DNA from: Legionella worsleiensis
Lineage (GTDB): Bacteria; Pseudomonadota; Gammaproteobacteria; Legionellales; Legionellaceae
NCBI RefSeq assembly: GCF_001467535.1
Contig: NZ_LNZC01000031.1
Location: 65,730-129,729 of the forward strand
DNA: 64,000 nucleotides
Reading direction: 5' to 3'
Position 1 is the first letter of the stretch. The number at the start of each line of letters is the position of its first letter. Below are positions 1-10,392 of this stretch, piece after piece. A program made the position numbers and the translations under genes. The notes beneath the pieces were generated by a model, which worked only from the letters and a program-made list of their open reading frames with translations, did not search any database and was not told the DNA's origin.

Positions 1-1
1 C

Positions 2-1560
2 ACGACTTTGAATGGCAACGTGTTGACCGGAACGAGCAGTGTGGATGGTGCAGTGAGTGTCACTGAATTTAGCGTGGCAGGCGATCCGGCCACTTACCTT
101 GCAGGAGACACCGCTGTTATTGCTGGCGTCGGTAGCTTACTGATTAATGCCGATGGTGCGTTCAGTTTTGTTCCTGCGGCCAATTACAACGGTGCGGTTC
201 CCGTGGTGACTTACACCATGACCGATGGCAGCAGCAGTGATACCTCGACTTTAAGTCTGGACGTTACAGCTGTTGATGATGCCTTTAGTGATAATAACGA
301 AGTATTAAGTACTGTCGAAGATACCCCATTGAATGGAACCGTATTGAGCGGTACGAGCAGTGTCGATGGGTCAGTTACTGTCACTCAGTTCAGCGTGGCA
401 GGCGATCCGGCGACCTATCTTGCAGGTGATACGGCGGTTATTGCTGGCATCGGCAGTTTGCAAATTAATGCCGATGGAACGTTTAGTTTTACCCCTGATG
501 CCAACTACAACGGTGCGGTTCCCGTGGTGACTTACACCCTAACTGATGGCAGCAGTACTGATACGTCCACCTTAAGTCTGGACGTCACGCCTGTAAATGA
601 TCCCTTAGTTGACAGCAATGAGGTGTTAAGCACCCCTGAAGACACCCCACTCAATGGTACTGTATTAAGCGGAACGAGTAGCCCTGAAGGCGCCGTAATT
701 GTGACCCAATTCAGTGTGGCGGGTGATCTGGCGACTTATCTTGCAGGTGATACGGCGATTATTACAGGAATCGGTAGTTTACAAATTAATGCCGATGGAA
801 CGTTTAGTTTTACTCCTAACGCCAACTATAATGGCGCTGTTCCACTGGTAACGTACTCCCTTACCGATGGCAGCACAAGTGATACGTCGACTTTAAGTCT
901 GGACGTCACAGCTGTTGATGATGCCTTTACTGATAATAATGAAGTATTGAGCATCGTTGAAGATGCGCCGCCACTTAATGGCACTGTGTTAAGTGGTACG
1001 AGCAGTGTCGATGGGCCGGTCAATGTGACCCAATTTAGTGTGGCAGGCGATCCGGCGACTTACCTTGCAGGAGACACCGCTGTTATTGCTGGCGTCGGTA
1101 GCTTATTGATTAATGCCGATGGTACTTTTATTTTTACCCCCAACGCCAACTATAATGGCACTGTTCCTCTGGTAACGTACACCCTAAGCGATGGCAGCAG
1201 CACTGATACATCCACTTTAGCTCTGGACGTGACTCCTGTGGATGATTCGTTTAGCGACAGTAATGAGGTGTTAAACACTGCCGAAGACACGCCGCTTAAT
1301 GGTACGGTGTTAAGCGGCACGAGCAGTGTGGATGGGCCAGTCACTGTGACCGAGTTTAGTGTGGCAGGTGACCCTGCTACCTACGTTGCAGGGGATACGG
1401 CGATTCTTTCTGGTGTGGGTACTTTGCAAATCAATACGGATGGTACGTTTAGTTTTATACCGAATTCTAACTACAACGGTGCTGTGCCGCTAGTCACTTA
1501 TACTTTAAGCGATGGAAGCAATACTGATGTATCTACTTTGACCATAAGTCTGACCGCAGT
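2..1560 (+). repeat. Five tandem 321-bp coding repeats
   Basis: The LNG codons that begin each unit are at 8, 329, 650, 974 and 1295, so the period is 321 bp, apart from one extra proline codon in EDAPPLNG (324 bp). Long stretches are nearly identical at the nucleotide level, for example the 'gccgatggaacgtttagttt' type blocks. The copy number can change by recombination, and more units probably lie upstream of the window. Confidence 0.95.
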
Positions 1561-4500
1561 TAATGATGCTCCAATAATTACTGGTCAATTAAATCAAACC
1601 ATGGTTGAAGACGGCAGTAGAAATTTTAGAATCGCTAATAGCAATGAGTTTACACTTTCTGATACTGATAGTGCTTCAGTAACAATAACAATCTCAGTAC
1701 TTTATGGAAACTTGACGGTTTCAGATTCCATAGCGACAACTCAAGGTATTGCCGTAAGTAATAATGGAAGTATGAGTATTACTTTAGTAGGTGCTCCAGC
1801 TAATATGACTACTTTATTGGAAAGTTTAAATTATACACCAGTAAAAGATTACTACGGTCAGGACACGTTAACGTTCACTGCAAATGATGGAGTTTCCAGC
1901 AGTACTCATGTTACGTTGATTAATATTACTGCCGGAGTCGATATTGCTGATGATACCGCAGTTACTAACGAAGATACTGCGGTGAATATTGCTGTAATTG
2001 CAAATGATACCTTTGAAAATGCTGGTCGTGTCATTACAGCCATAAACGGTAACGCTATTACTGTTGGCGGTACCGTGAATGTTGCAGATGGTACAGTTCT
2101 TTTGAATGCCAATGGAACGGTTACTTTTACTCCTGCAAATAATTTTAATGGAAGTACCAGTTTTACCTACACCGTGACCTCGGGCGGAGCTACGGAAACT
2201 GCAACAGTAAATGTTACAGTTAATCCTGTTAGTGATGCACCACAAGGTTCAGACTATACACTTTCAGCGACTGAAGATACTCCTATAGTCTTGTCAACGG
2301 CTCATTTTAGTATGACCGATGTGAACGATAATCCTGCCAATTCTCTTCTCAGAGTGCGAATTGCGACGTTACCTACCAGTGGAACGCTCACGTTAAATGG
2401 TGTAGCTGTTACTGCGGGGCAAAATATAGATGCTACTGATATTAATGCGGGTCTTTTAGTCTTCACTCCCGTCAAAGACGCTCATGGAGCGAGCACCTTT
2501 ACCTTCCAGGTATCCGATGATGGCGGGACTGCAAATGGAGGTGTTAACCTGGATCAAACCCCTAATTTATTTACTATTGATGTAGGAGCGGTTGCCGATA
2601 CACCATTAGTTTATGCTCACTTGAGTTTGCCCACCATAACTGCCGGTACCAATGTGATCGATGCGAATTTTAGCGATAATATCAATGAAAACAATTTGAC
2701 TAACTGGACACGAGTAGCATTATTCACTAACACTTTTGCAGAAATTCAAGGTGGTAGTGGTAAATCGCAAACCGAGGCCAATTTGTTTACCAGTAGTGCC
2801 TGGGCAGGTCAAACAGGTACTGATGCAACCGAAGTTAGTAACTTTAATAGCAGGTGGACTAAGTCAGGGGGAGAGATATTCTATAATTCTGCAAATGCTA
2901 ACGATGATTCTCAAGGTATTTTATTTTTAAACACGAATCAGATGACCGTTGCAGAGCGAGCGCTCACGAGTTACGTTATTTCGGTTGATGTATTTGCAAA
3001 TATTAATACTAGTGTCAATGGAGTCGGTGTCGTATTTGGTTACCAGAACAGTTCGAACTATTTTCTGGTGCGCTGGGAAAATCCCGACATTAATTTTGCT
3101 CCAGGAGGATCATCTTTTCAGTTTCTTCCTGGGCAATATTACGAGTTGAGTTTGGTACAAATTGTCGCAGGAACACCCACTGATTTGGCTCGCACTACTT
3201 TTAACGGAGATGATTGGTTTAACCTGGTCATTAACGTGAGTGCTACGGGAATATCTATTGCGGCAACAGATCTTACTGATCCAGCTACCCAGGCAAGTCT
3301 TTCTTATGTATACGGCACAGTCAGCGGTGGAGCATCTACTGCTCCGGCATTGACAACTGTAGGAATGTACACTTTCGATAGTGATTTTGCATCACGTTGG
3401 GACAATCTAACTGTCAATCAGGCTGCAAGTTTCCAGTATATCTTGCAGACAGAGGCGTTTCTGAGCGATCTTGATGGCAGTGAAACGTTAGGTACTATAA
3501 CTTTATCCTCCATTCCGAATGGAGTTACATTATTTGATACGGTGACCAATACTGAGGTAGTTGTTACCAGTGGTAGCGCCAATGTTATTGTAGGGAATGA
3601 CATCAGGCTAACATCAACAACGGTACTGACCGCTGCGCAAATCAGTGCGATTACTGCTACTGCCTCTTCTGTTGAATCTTCAAATGGCAATACAGCCACC
3701 AGTCAGTCTATTCCTGTTTATTTGGAAATTACCGGGAACAGTCCTGCCGAAACCATAACCGGAACAGCGTCCAGTGACTGGATAACCGGTGACTCAGGCA
3801 ACGATATTCTTTCAGGAGGTAATGGTTCTGATGTGATTATCGGTGGATTAGGAAATGATACCATCACCACAGGATCAGGTTCTGATCAAATTGTTTTGCT
3901 TAAAGGGCAAGGAGGCGCTACTGCGGGAGCGGCTCCAACCGATATTATCACTGATTTCACTGTAAATACGGATACTATTGTCATCAAAGGAACAAACATC
4001 ATCGGCGTATCTGTTTCTACCCCTTCCTCAAATATTTACACGATAACCGTGACTTATTCAGGTGCTGCGACGGAATATTTTAAAGTAAATTTATCTAACG
4101 GTGCGGTGTTGAATGATTCAGGAGATACTCAACTTACCGGAGTTGTTTTAAGTGGCGGAACGGCTACTATTGATGGAACTATAGTAGGAGCCATTCTTTA
4201 TCTGGATATTAACAATAACAACCAGGAAGACGAAGGTGAGCGTCTGGGCATTACGGATCAATACGGTCATGTTGAGTGGGTATTGGATCTTGCCAAACTG
4301 GATGTGAATGGGGATGGTCAATACGTTTTAGGAGAAGCTCGAGCCGTGCAAACGGGAGGCTTTGATATTGATACGGGACTTACCTACGAGATAAATCTTT
4401 TTGGTCCTGTGGGCTCAGCGATAGTGTCACCTTTAACCAGTTTGTTGCAGGCTCAGTTGGAATCAGGCTTTGATTATCAAACAGCGAATGCCAATATTGT

Positions 4501-5875
4501 TGCACGTTTGGGTTTGCCAGAAGGTACCGAGCTCATTAGCCTTAATCCGATAATGGGTTCTCATGATATTCTTATGCAAAATGCGTCCGTTATGACGGCT
4601 GCTGTTCAGTTTGCGGAACTTGCTGCCATTCGTTATTCCACCGATGAGGGGCGTGTTTCTTTTTCAGTATTCGAAGCAATCAGCAAGGCTTTGCTTGAGT
4701 TGCCTGAAGGGGTTATTGCCGATTTTAGTGACACGAATTTGTTGAATTCTATTGCTTCATACCTTGATTTGGGTGAGCTTGCCAGCGCAGAGGTTATTGA
4801 CTTTTTAGCCGCAAGTCAAAGAGCATTACACGTCAGTATGGAAACCCTGGCTCCCGGAGATAATGCACTTGCTGCCATTAGTGAGGTACAGCACTTGACT
4901 CAGGGCAGTTATGCCCAGATTCTTGAATCATACAGTAGGGGGTATTTGCCATCTCATATATTAAGTGACATCAGTGTCATTGTGCTTGCCTTCAGCAGTT
5001 CGAGCATTAGTTACGATGCGCTCAGAGACTTTAATGATCAGTTTACTGCTGTGGTTAATCAATCCAGCACTTATTATTCAGAATACTCAGCCGATGGCAC
5101 TCAAGACAACGGCACCAGTAATTTCGTTCAGCAGTTGGATACTGTAGTGCATGATTTTATGACTGCTCATGGTCTGGATGCGGCTCAAGTTAACGATTTT
5201 TATGTGTATACATTGCTGGATTTGGGTTTGGAGACAGAAAACGTTCTTTTTCCTGATATCAGTCAGAGCAATGATAATACAACACAATATTCCTCTTCAT
5301 CTACTGGCACTGAAGAATTGTATGGCAGTGCGAATAATGATTTCATCTATGGCGGATACGGTAATGAATTGATCTTTGGCGGGGATGGAGATGACTTTCT
5401 TCATGGCGGTGCAGGGGACGATACCATAGTCGGTGGATTAGGTAATGATATTATTCATGGCGGTATGGGTAATGACCTGATGACTGGTGGAGGTGGCAAT
5501 GACGTGTTTGTTTTTGAAAAATCCGATATTGGATCCCAACCTGGAATTGATACCATCACTGATTTTAAACTGGGTATTGAAGAAACCATTAATGGTGAAA
5601 AAAGTATTTTGGACTTAACTGATCTGTTTAAAGATTCGACTTTAACTTCTAATTCGTTGGATAGTTTGTTGCAAATAAGTACCATTTTGAATGAGTCAAC
5701 CAATCAAACCGATACTGTAATCAAGACTGATCCTACGGGTAATGCACTCTTCAATGCCTCGCCAGAAACCATAGTATTGAGTGGTGTGGATGTGGTGTCT
5801 GTTTTTGGAACCTCCGATTCAGCAGAGCTTGTTCAACACATGCTTGCTGCAAATGTACTGGTTATGGGGCACTAA
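2..5875 (+). CDS. RTX-family giant secreted protein (adhesin/toxin), 3' part, truncated by window edge
   Basis: Type I-secreted, calcium-binding surface or secreted protein. The reading frame is open to the left edge (codons before the TTG at 8 continue the repeat as T-T-L-N-G), so the N terminus is missing. Visible in order: five 107-residue beta-sandwich repeats with EDTPLNGTVLSG and NADGTFSFTPNANYNG motifs (nt 2-1560); further cadherin/VCBS-like domains (about 1560-2600); a concanavalin-like region (about 2640-3420); an RTX nonapeptide block (GNDILSGGNGSD, about 3777-3890); a DINNNNQEDEGE calcium-loop region (about 4195); a second RTX block (GGDGDDFLHGGAGDD, about 5310-5510); and a C-terminal ITDF...LDLTDLF segment like the VCA0849-type T1SS target signal. 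The export ABC/HlyD/TolC genes are not in the window. A role in host-cell adhesion or entry is inferred from Legionella RtxA-type proteins. Confidence 0.9.
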   Translation, partial: TTLNGNVLTGTSSVDGAVSVTEFSVAGDPATYLAGDTAVIAGVGSLLINADGAFSFVPAANYNGAVPVVTYTMTDGSSSDTSTLSLDVTAVDDAFSDNNEVLSTVEDTPLNGTVLSGTSSVDGSVTVTQFSVAGDPATYLAGDTAVIAGIGSLQINADGTFSFTPDANYNGAVPVVTYTLTDGSSTDTSTLSLDVTPVNDPLVDSNEVLSTPEDTPLNGTVLSGTSSPEGAVIVTQFSVAGDLATYLAGDTAIITGIGSLQINADGTFSFTPNANYNGAVPLVTYSLTDGSTSDTSTLSLDVTAVDDAFTDNNEVLSIVEDAPPLNGTVLSGTSSVDGPVNVTQFSVAGDPATYLAGDTAVIAGVGSLLINADGTFIFTPNANYNGTVPLVTYTLSDGSSTDTSTLALDVTPVDDSFSDSNEVLNTAEDTPLNGTVLSGTSSVDGPVTVTEFSVAGDPATYVAGDTAILSGVGTLQINTDGTFSFIPNSNYNGAVPLVTYTLSDGSNTDVSTLTISLTAVNDAPIITGQLNQTMVEDGSRNFRIANSNEFTLSDTDSASVTITISVLYGNLTVSDSIATTQGIAVSNNGSMSITLVGAPANMTTLLESLNYTPVKDYYGQDTLTFTANDGVSSSTHVTLINITAGVDIADDTAVTNEDTAVNIAVIANDTFENAGRVITAINGNAITVGGTVNVADGTVLLNANGTVTFTPANNFNGSTSFTYTVTSGGATETATVNVTVNPVSDAPQGSDYTLSATEDTPIVLSTAHFSMTDVNDNPANSLLRVRIATLPTSGTLTLNGVAVTAGQNIDATDINAGLLVFTPVKDAHGASTFTFQVSDDGGTANGGVNLDQTPNLFTIDVGAVADTPLVYAHLSLPTITAGTNVIDANFSDNINENNLTNWTRVALFTNTFAEIQGGSGKSQTEANLFTSSAWAGQTGTDATEVSNFNSRWTKSGGEIFYNSANANDDSQGILFLNTNQMTVAERALTSYVISVDVFANINTSVNGVGVVFGYQNSSNYFLVRWENPDINFAPGGSSFQFLPGQYYELSLVQIVAGTPTDLARTTFNGDDWFNLVINVSATGISIAATDLTDPATQASLSYVYGTVSGGASTAPALTTVGMYTFDSDFASRWDNLTVNQAASFQYILQTEAFLSDLDGSETLGTITLSSIPNGVTLFDTVTNTEVVVTSGSANVIVGNDIRLTSTTVLTAAQISAITATASSVESSNGNTATSQSIPVYLEITGNSPAETITGTASSDWITGDSGNDILSGGNGSDVIIGGLGNDTITTGSGSDQIVLLKGQGGATAGAAPTDIITDFTVNTDTIVIKGTNIIGVSVSTPSSNIYTITVTYSGAATEYFKVNLSNGAVLNDSGDTQLTGVVLSGGTATIDGTIVGAILYLDINNNNQEDEGERLGITDQYGHVEWVLDLAKLDVNGDGQYVLGEARAVQTGGFDIDTGLTYEINLFGPVGSAIVSPLTSLLQAQLESGFDYQTANANIVARLGLPEGTELISLNPIMGSHDILMQNASVMTAAVQFAELAAIRYSTDEGRVSFSVFEAISKALLELPEGVIADFSDTNLLNSIASYLDLGELASAEVIDFLAASQRALHVSMETLAPGDNALAAISEVQHLTQGSYAQILESYSRGYLPSHILSDISVIVLAFSSSSISYDALRDFNDQFTAVVNQSSTYYSEYSADGTQDNGTSNFVQQLDTVVHDFMTAHGLDAAQVNDFYVYTLLDLGLETENVLFPDISQSNDNTTQYSSSSTGTEELYGSANNDFIYGGYGNELIFGGDGDDFLHGGAGDDTIVGGLGNDIIHGGMGNDLMTGGGGNDVFVFEKSDIGSQPGIDTITDFKLGIEETINGEKSILDLTDLFKDSTLTSNSLDSLLQISTILNESTNQTDTVIKTDPTGNALFNASPETIVLSGVDVVSVFGTSDSAELVQHMLAANVLVMGH

Positions 5876-5889
5876 GTTTTTTATTATAA

Positions 5890-6573
<684 letters not shown>

Positions 6574-6660
6574 ACGAATAATACGAAACGGGCAATGTAT
6601 TAAAATACCCAACAAGAGGCGCAAAACCCTGCACTTTGGGAATCTGGAGTAAGAAAGGTT

Positions 6661-7443
6661 ATGAAGGTAATCAGTTTTAATGCCAATGGTATTCGTGCAT
6701 CCGCACGTAACGGTTTTTATGAATGGCTTGCAGGTCAAAACGCTGATTTTGTCTGTATTCAGGAAACCAAAGCTCAGGTTGATCAATTATTACCCGAAGA
6801 GCTTTATTATCCACAAGACTATTTTTGTGATTATTTTGATGCACAAAAAAAGGGATACAGCGGTGTTGCTATTTATGCCAGACAAAAACCTACTCGTATC
6901 GTCAAAGGCATGGGATTTGATTATTGTGATAATGAGGGACGTTACATTCAGTTTGATTATCCTAAATTAAGTGTTATTTCCTTATATTTACCATCAGGTA
7001 CCAGCGGAGATGGGCGCCAGGAAGTTAAATACGATTTTCTCGAGAAATTCGCTTCTCATCTGACGAATTTAAAAAATGAGGGACGAGAACTTATTCTTTG
7101 TGGGGATTATAATATTGCGCATAAGAAAATTGATTTGAAAAATTGGCGAGGGAATCAAAAAAACTCAGGTTTCTTACCTGAAGAGCGAGCCTGGATGGAT
7201 GAACTTTTTGGAACCATGGGGTTTGTAGATGCATTTCGAGTACACAATCAGGAAGAAGAACAATATACCTGGTGGTCCTACCGTAATAAGGCCTGGGAAA
7301 AAAATGTAGGGTGGAGAATAGACTATCAAGTCATTACTCCGGGGCTGAAAGAACATGTTATCGACAGTCGAATTTTTAGAGAGCCGCGTTTATCGGATCA
7401 TGCGCCCTTAATGATAGAGTACAAAGGAGACTGGTGTGTTTAA
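6661..7443 (+). CDS. xthA: Exodeoxyribonuclease III (AP endonuclease), first copy
   Basis: Cytoplasmic base-excision-repair enzyme with AP endonuclease and 3'-phosphatase/exonuclease activity. The ExoIII/APE fold motifs are all seen: FNANGIR at the N terminus, metal-binding Glu35 in QETK, the LCGDYNIAH aspartate/asparagine pair and the C-terminal LSDHAPL catalytic histidine. Full length (260 aa). Its last codons overlap the GTG start of a second ExoIII paralog by 8 bp, so the two are translationally coupled. The start ATG follows AGAAAGG with good spacing. Confidence 0.93.
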   Translation: MKVISFNANGIRASARNGFYEWLAGQNADFVCIQETKAQVDQLLPEELYYPQDYFCDYFDAQKKGYSGVAIYARQKPTRIVKGMGFDYCDNEGRYIQFDYPKLSVISLYLPSGTSGDGRQEVKYDFLEKFASHLTNLKNEGRELILCGDYNIAHKKIDLKNWRGNQKNSGFLPEERAWMDELFGTMGFVDAFRVHNQEEEQYTWWSYRNKAWEKNVGWRIDYQVITPGLKEHVIDSRIFREPRLSDHAPLMIEYKGDWCV

Positions 7444-8206
7444 ACTGGCTAGTTGGAATGTTAATTCCCTAAAGGTCAGGCTCGAGCAGGTTTTGGAATG
7501 GCTTGAGTCAACTCAGATGGATGTTCTTGCTATGCAGGAAACCAAACTGGTAGACGAAAATTTCCCGGCAGCAGCTTTTATTGACAAAGGATATCATATT
7601 GAGTTTTCAGGACAGAAAACATACAATGGAGTCGCTGTGATAAGTCGTCAACCTATTAGTGAGGTGATGACGGATATTCCGGGGCTTGACGATCCGCAGC
7701 GCAGAATTTTGGCTGTGACTGTTGGTGACATCAGAATAATCAATCTGTATGTTCCAAATGGTTCAGAACTTACTTCTGACAAATACCAATATAAACTGCA
7801 CTGGTTAAATAAAGTGATTTCTTTTATTCAACAGCAATTGCTTTTATATCCAAAACTGGCGGTAGTAGGCGACTTTAATATCGCTCCAGAAGATAGAGAT
7901 GTTCACGATCCTGAAGAGTGGAAGGGCTGTGTATTGGTAAGTCCTGCGGAACGAAAAGCGTTTCAAGAACTAATCGAATCAGGATTACATGACAGTTTTA
8001 GAAATTTTGAACAGGAAGAGGGCTCGTTCAGTTGGTGGGATTATCGTGCCGCTGGTTTTAGGCGTAATCGAGGTTTGCGTATTGATCATGTCTTACTGAG
8101 CCATGAGTTAAATCGATTATGCAGACAATCGCAAATTGATAAAGAGCCGAGAAAAGCCGAGCGTCCTTCTGATCATGCACCTGTATGGGTGGAACTCGAT
8201 GTGTAA
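7436..8206 (+). CDS. Exodeoxyribonuclease III family protein, second copy
   Basis: Second ExoIII/AP endonuclease paralog, 256 aa. Motifs: WNVNSLK, Glu35 in MQETK, VVGDFNIAPED and the C-terminal PSDHAPVW histidine, so the active site is complete. It begins at GTG 7436 inside the end of the first copy, with AAAGGAG just upstream. The two proteins are clearly diverged (LASWNVNSL against ISFNANGIR), so this is an old tandem pair rather than a recent duplication. It resembles the E. coli XthA-like branch while its neighbour resembles the ExoA branch, or the reverse; which one does most repair cannot be read from sequence. Confidence 0.92.
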   Translation: MFKLASWNVNSLKVRLEQVLEWLESTQMDVLAMQETKLVDENFPAAAFIDKGYHIEFSGQKTYNGVAVISRQPISEVMTDIPGLDDPQRRILAVTVGDIRIINLYVPNGSELTSDKYQYKLHWLNKVISFIQQQLLLYPKLAVVGDFNIAPEDRDVHDPEEWKGCVLVSPAERKAFQELIESGLHDSFRNFEQEEGSFSWWDYRAAGFRRNRGLRIDHVLLSHELNRLCRQSQIDKEPRKAERPSDHAPVWVELDV

Positions 8207-8341
8207 TCTATTCAAGCGTACGGTGCTTAGAGGTTATAATTACTTTGGTTTATTCAGTCGCCTTGCCAGTACATTAAACTCCAGGTAGGGTTTTAGCAGG
8301 ACAAGCGCATCTAAATTATGAACATAAATCTCCATCCTTTT

Positions 8342-8430
8342 GCCTACGTCCTGCGCTTTATGCGCAGGATCCATGCGATCTTAGTGCAGGCAAAGATCTG
8401 GATTCTGCGCATAAAGCGCAGAACGTAGGC
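8342..8430. repeat. Palindromic element made of two inverted hairpins
   Basis: Arms at 8342-8371 and 8401-8430 are 30 bp reverse complements with two mismatches and a 29-bp spacer. Each arm is itself a hairpin (CTGCGC - TTTAT - GCGCAG). The outer flank reads cctacgt and the inner flank atcc/ggat. The spacer adds a gatctt/aagatc pairing. This layout matches the ends of the 37.2-kb GIY-YIG element. The surrounding gene-free stretch (8207-8598) otherwise holds only the rpmE promoter region. Confidence 0.85.
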
Positions 8431-8511
8431 GTCTTGGTCTTAGATAATACGTTTAGATGCGTTTACCCTGAGGTTTTTAGAAAAAATTGATTTATAATTT
8501 CATTTCTGCTA

Positions 8512-8541
8512 TTGTTTTGCGTCATTTGTGTAGAGTATGGT
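8512..8541 (+). promoter_or_regulatory. Possible promoter of rpmE
   Basis: TTGTTT at 8512-8517 and TATGGT at 8536-8541 with an 18-nt spacer, 57 bp before the rpmE start codon. Both boxes are partial matches (4/6), so this is only the best candidate in the region. Confidence 0.35.
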
Positions 8542-8598
8542 GCTTGGCAGTAGAGTCCAGGTGGCGATATTCATTTAGAACTATAAGAGAGTGGTATT

Positions 8599-8826
8599 AT
8601 GAAAGCATCTGTTCATCCCGATTACAAAACAGTTAAAGTGACCTGCAGTTGTGGCGAGGCTTTTGAAACTCGTTCAACTTTATGTAAAGATCTCAGCATT
8701 GAAGTATGTTCACAATGCCACCCATTTTATACCGGTAAGCAAAAATTAGTAGATACAGGCGGTCGTGTTCAGAAATTCCGTGATCGTTATAACATGCGTT
8801 CTGCTAAAACTGCATCTAAAGAATAA
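8599..8826 (+). CDS. rpmE: 50S ribosomal protein L31 (zinc-binding form)
   Basis: Small protein of the large ribosomal subunit, sitting at the central protuberance and bridging to 30S. 75 aa with the full L31 pattern: [32 protein letters not shown] and [10 protein letters not shown]. The C-x-C and C-x-x-C cysteines mark the zinc-containing (C+) type rather than the zinc-free paralog YkgM. GAGAGTGGT precedes the ATG. It is monocistronic and followed by a strong terminator. Confidence 0.97.
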   Translation: MKASVHPDYKTVKVTCSCGEAFETRSTLCKDLSIEVCSQCHPFYTGKQKLVDTGGRVQKFRDRYNMRSAKTASKE

Positions 8827-8853
8827 TCAAGCGGGTTTAGGCACATTTTTTTT

Positions 8854-8882
8854 AAAAAGGCACAGTAAACACGTGCCTTTTT
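8854..8882 (+). terminator. Rho-independent terminator after rpmE
   Basis: The stem aaaaaggcac / gtgcctttt with a 9-nt loop ends in a run of T. The A-run on the left arm means it could also act on the other strand. Confidence 0.85.
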
Positions 8883-9083
8883 AGTAATTGTCTTTACTTT
8901 GTCTGGAATGCTCACTTTAAAAAATACCCTTGATATTCAAATCGTGTTCCCGTATAAGCATTAACGTTGTTAATGAAAATAGGGAAATGGGTAGTGAGTT
9001 GTTCCGACTGAACCCTGTAAAAAGTTTTAGTGAGTTGAAAAAAACTTTTATTTTCGTGTGGTCTGATATAGAGAGTAAGCACT

Positions 9084-10307
9084 TTGGATAATGACGTATT
9101 AAAGCAGCGTGCGTTGGACTATCATGAATTTCCTGTTCCAGGAAAACTTGGTGTACACGTTACCAAATCGACTAATTCCCAGGATGATTTATCCCTGGCC
9201 TATACCCCGGGTGTGGCAGCACCGGTTTTAGCTATTGCTGAAACACCAGAAAATGCCTATCGTTTTACGAGTAAAGGCAATTTGGTCGCAGTAATGACTA
9301 ATGGTACTGCTGTACTGGGTTTGGGTGATGTAGGCCCACTGGCCAGTAAACCGGTCATGGAAGGTAAGGCAGTATTATTTAAACAATTTGCTGATATTGA
9401 TGTGTTCGATATAGAGGTCGACGCAGATGATTGTCAAGCATTTATAGCTACCGCCAAGGCTATAGCGCCAACATTTGGCGGCATTAATCTTGAAGATATT
9501 AAAGCTCCTGAGTGTTTTGAAATTGAGCAGGCTCTGACAGAGCAACTTAACATTCCAGTATTTCATGACGATCAGCATGGTACAGCTATTGTTGTTGCCG
9601 CCGGTCTTTTAAATGCACTTGAGTTACAAAAAAAACGCCTTTCAGAAGTTAAAATAGTGTGTATAGGCGCAGGAGCAGCTGGAATTGCATCCATGCGCTT
9701 GCTGGTTGCTTTGGGTGCAGACAAAAAAAATATGCTGCTCCTTGATACCAAAGGAGTTATTCATTCCGGCCGTGAAGATCTGAACGCCTACAAATTTGCA
9801 TTTGCACGCTCGACGCATTGTCGAACACTCGAAGATGCTCTTGAAAATGCAGATGTCTTTATTGGTGTTGCCAAACCTGACTTGTTAAATGCGGATCTAT
9901 TAAATTTAATGGCTCCAAATCCTGTCATTTTTGCTCTGTCTAATCCTGATCCTGAAATTCGACCAGAGCTTGCTCATCAGGTTCGTAATGATTTGGTTAT
10001 TGCAACAGGACGAAGCGACTATCCAAATCAGGTCAATAATGTGTTATGTTTCCCCTATATTTTTCGTGGTGCACTGGATGTGCGCGCTACGTGTATTAAT
10101 CAGGCAATGCAGATTGCGGCGGTTGAGGCAATACGCCAGCTGGTGCATGAGGAAGTTCCCCAGGTTGTCAAGGATAACTATCCTGGTGTAACACAATGGG
10201 AGTTTGGTCCCGACTACATCATTCCTAAACCCATAGATCCTCGTTTGAGAGAAAGGGTTCCTGAAGCCGTTGCAAAAGCTGCAATAGCCAGTGGTGTGGT
10301 CAAATAA
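9084..10307 (+). CDS. NAD(P)-dependent malic enzyme (short form)
   Basis: Oxidative decarboxylation of malate to pyruvate in the cytoplasm, supplying NADPH and pyruvate. Motifs: [28 protein letters not shown] (malate site), [16 protein letters not shown], the Rossmann loop [13 protein letters not shown] and ALSNPDPE. At 407 aa it has the malic enzyme core only and lacks the C-terminal phosphotransacetylase-like domain of E. coli MaeB. The start is a TTG at 9084: a TAG at 9069 closes the frame upstream and no other start lies between. The ribosome site is weak (gagagtaag). Whether it uses NAD or NADP cannot be decided from motifs seen here. Confidence 0.92.
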   Translation: MDNDVLKQRALDYHEFPVPGKLGVHVTKSTNSQDDLSLAYTPGVAAPVLAIAETPENAYRFTSKGNLVAVMTNGTAVLGLGDVGPLASKPVMEGKAVLFKQFADIDVFDIEVDADDCQAFIATAKAIAPTFGGINLEDIKAPECFEIEQALTEQLNIPVFHDDQHGTAIVVAAGLLNALELQKKRLSEVKIVCIGAGAAGIASMRLLVALGADKKNMLLLDTKGVIHSGREDLNAYKFAFARSTHCRTLEDALENADVFIGVAKPDLLNADLLNLMAPNPVIFALSNPDPEIRPELAHQVRNDLVIATGRSDYPNQVNNVLCFPYIFRGALDVRATCINQAMQIAAVEAIRQLVHEEVPQVVKDNYPGVTQWEFGPDYIIPKPIDPRLRERVPEAVAKAAIASGVVK

Positions 10308-10392
10308 ATAACTAAAAGTAAACAGAGCACTTTATTTCTCTTTAAAGGGAGGTTTCGTGCTCTTGCTTAACCCGAACGTTAAGGAGATAACT

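Noticed and set aside
2-1560. CRISPR-like array because of regular spacing
   Set aside because: The 321-bp period is in frame, fully coding, and has no spacers.
826-3699. Reading frames on the minus strand (826-1023, 1150-1344, 1868-2245, 3418-3699)
   Set aside because: They are antisense by-products of the RTX gene: two are the same peptide repeated because the DNA repeats, and none has a ribosome site or a known motif.
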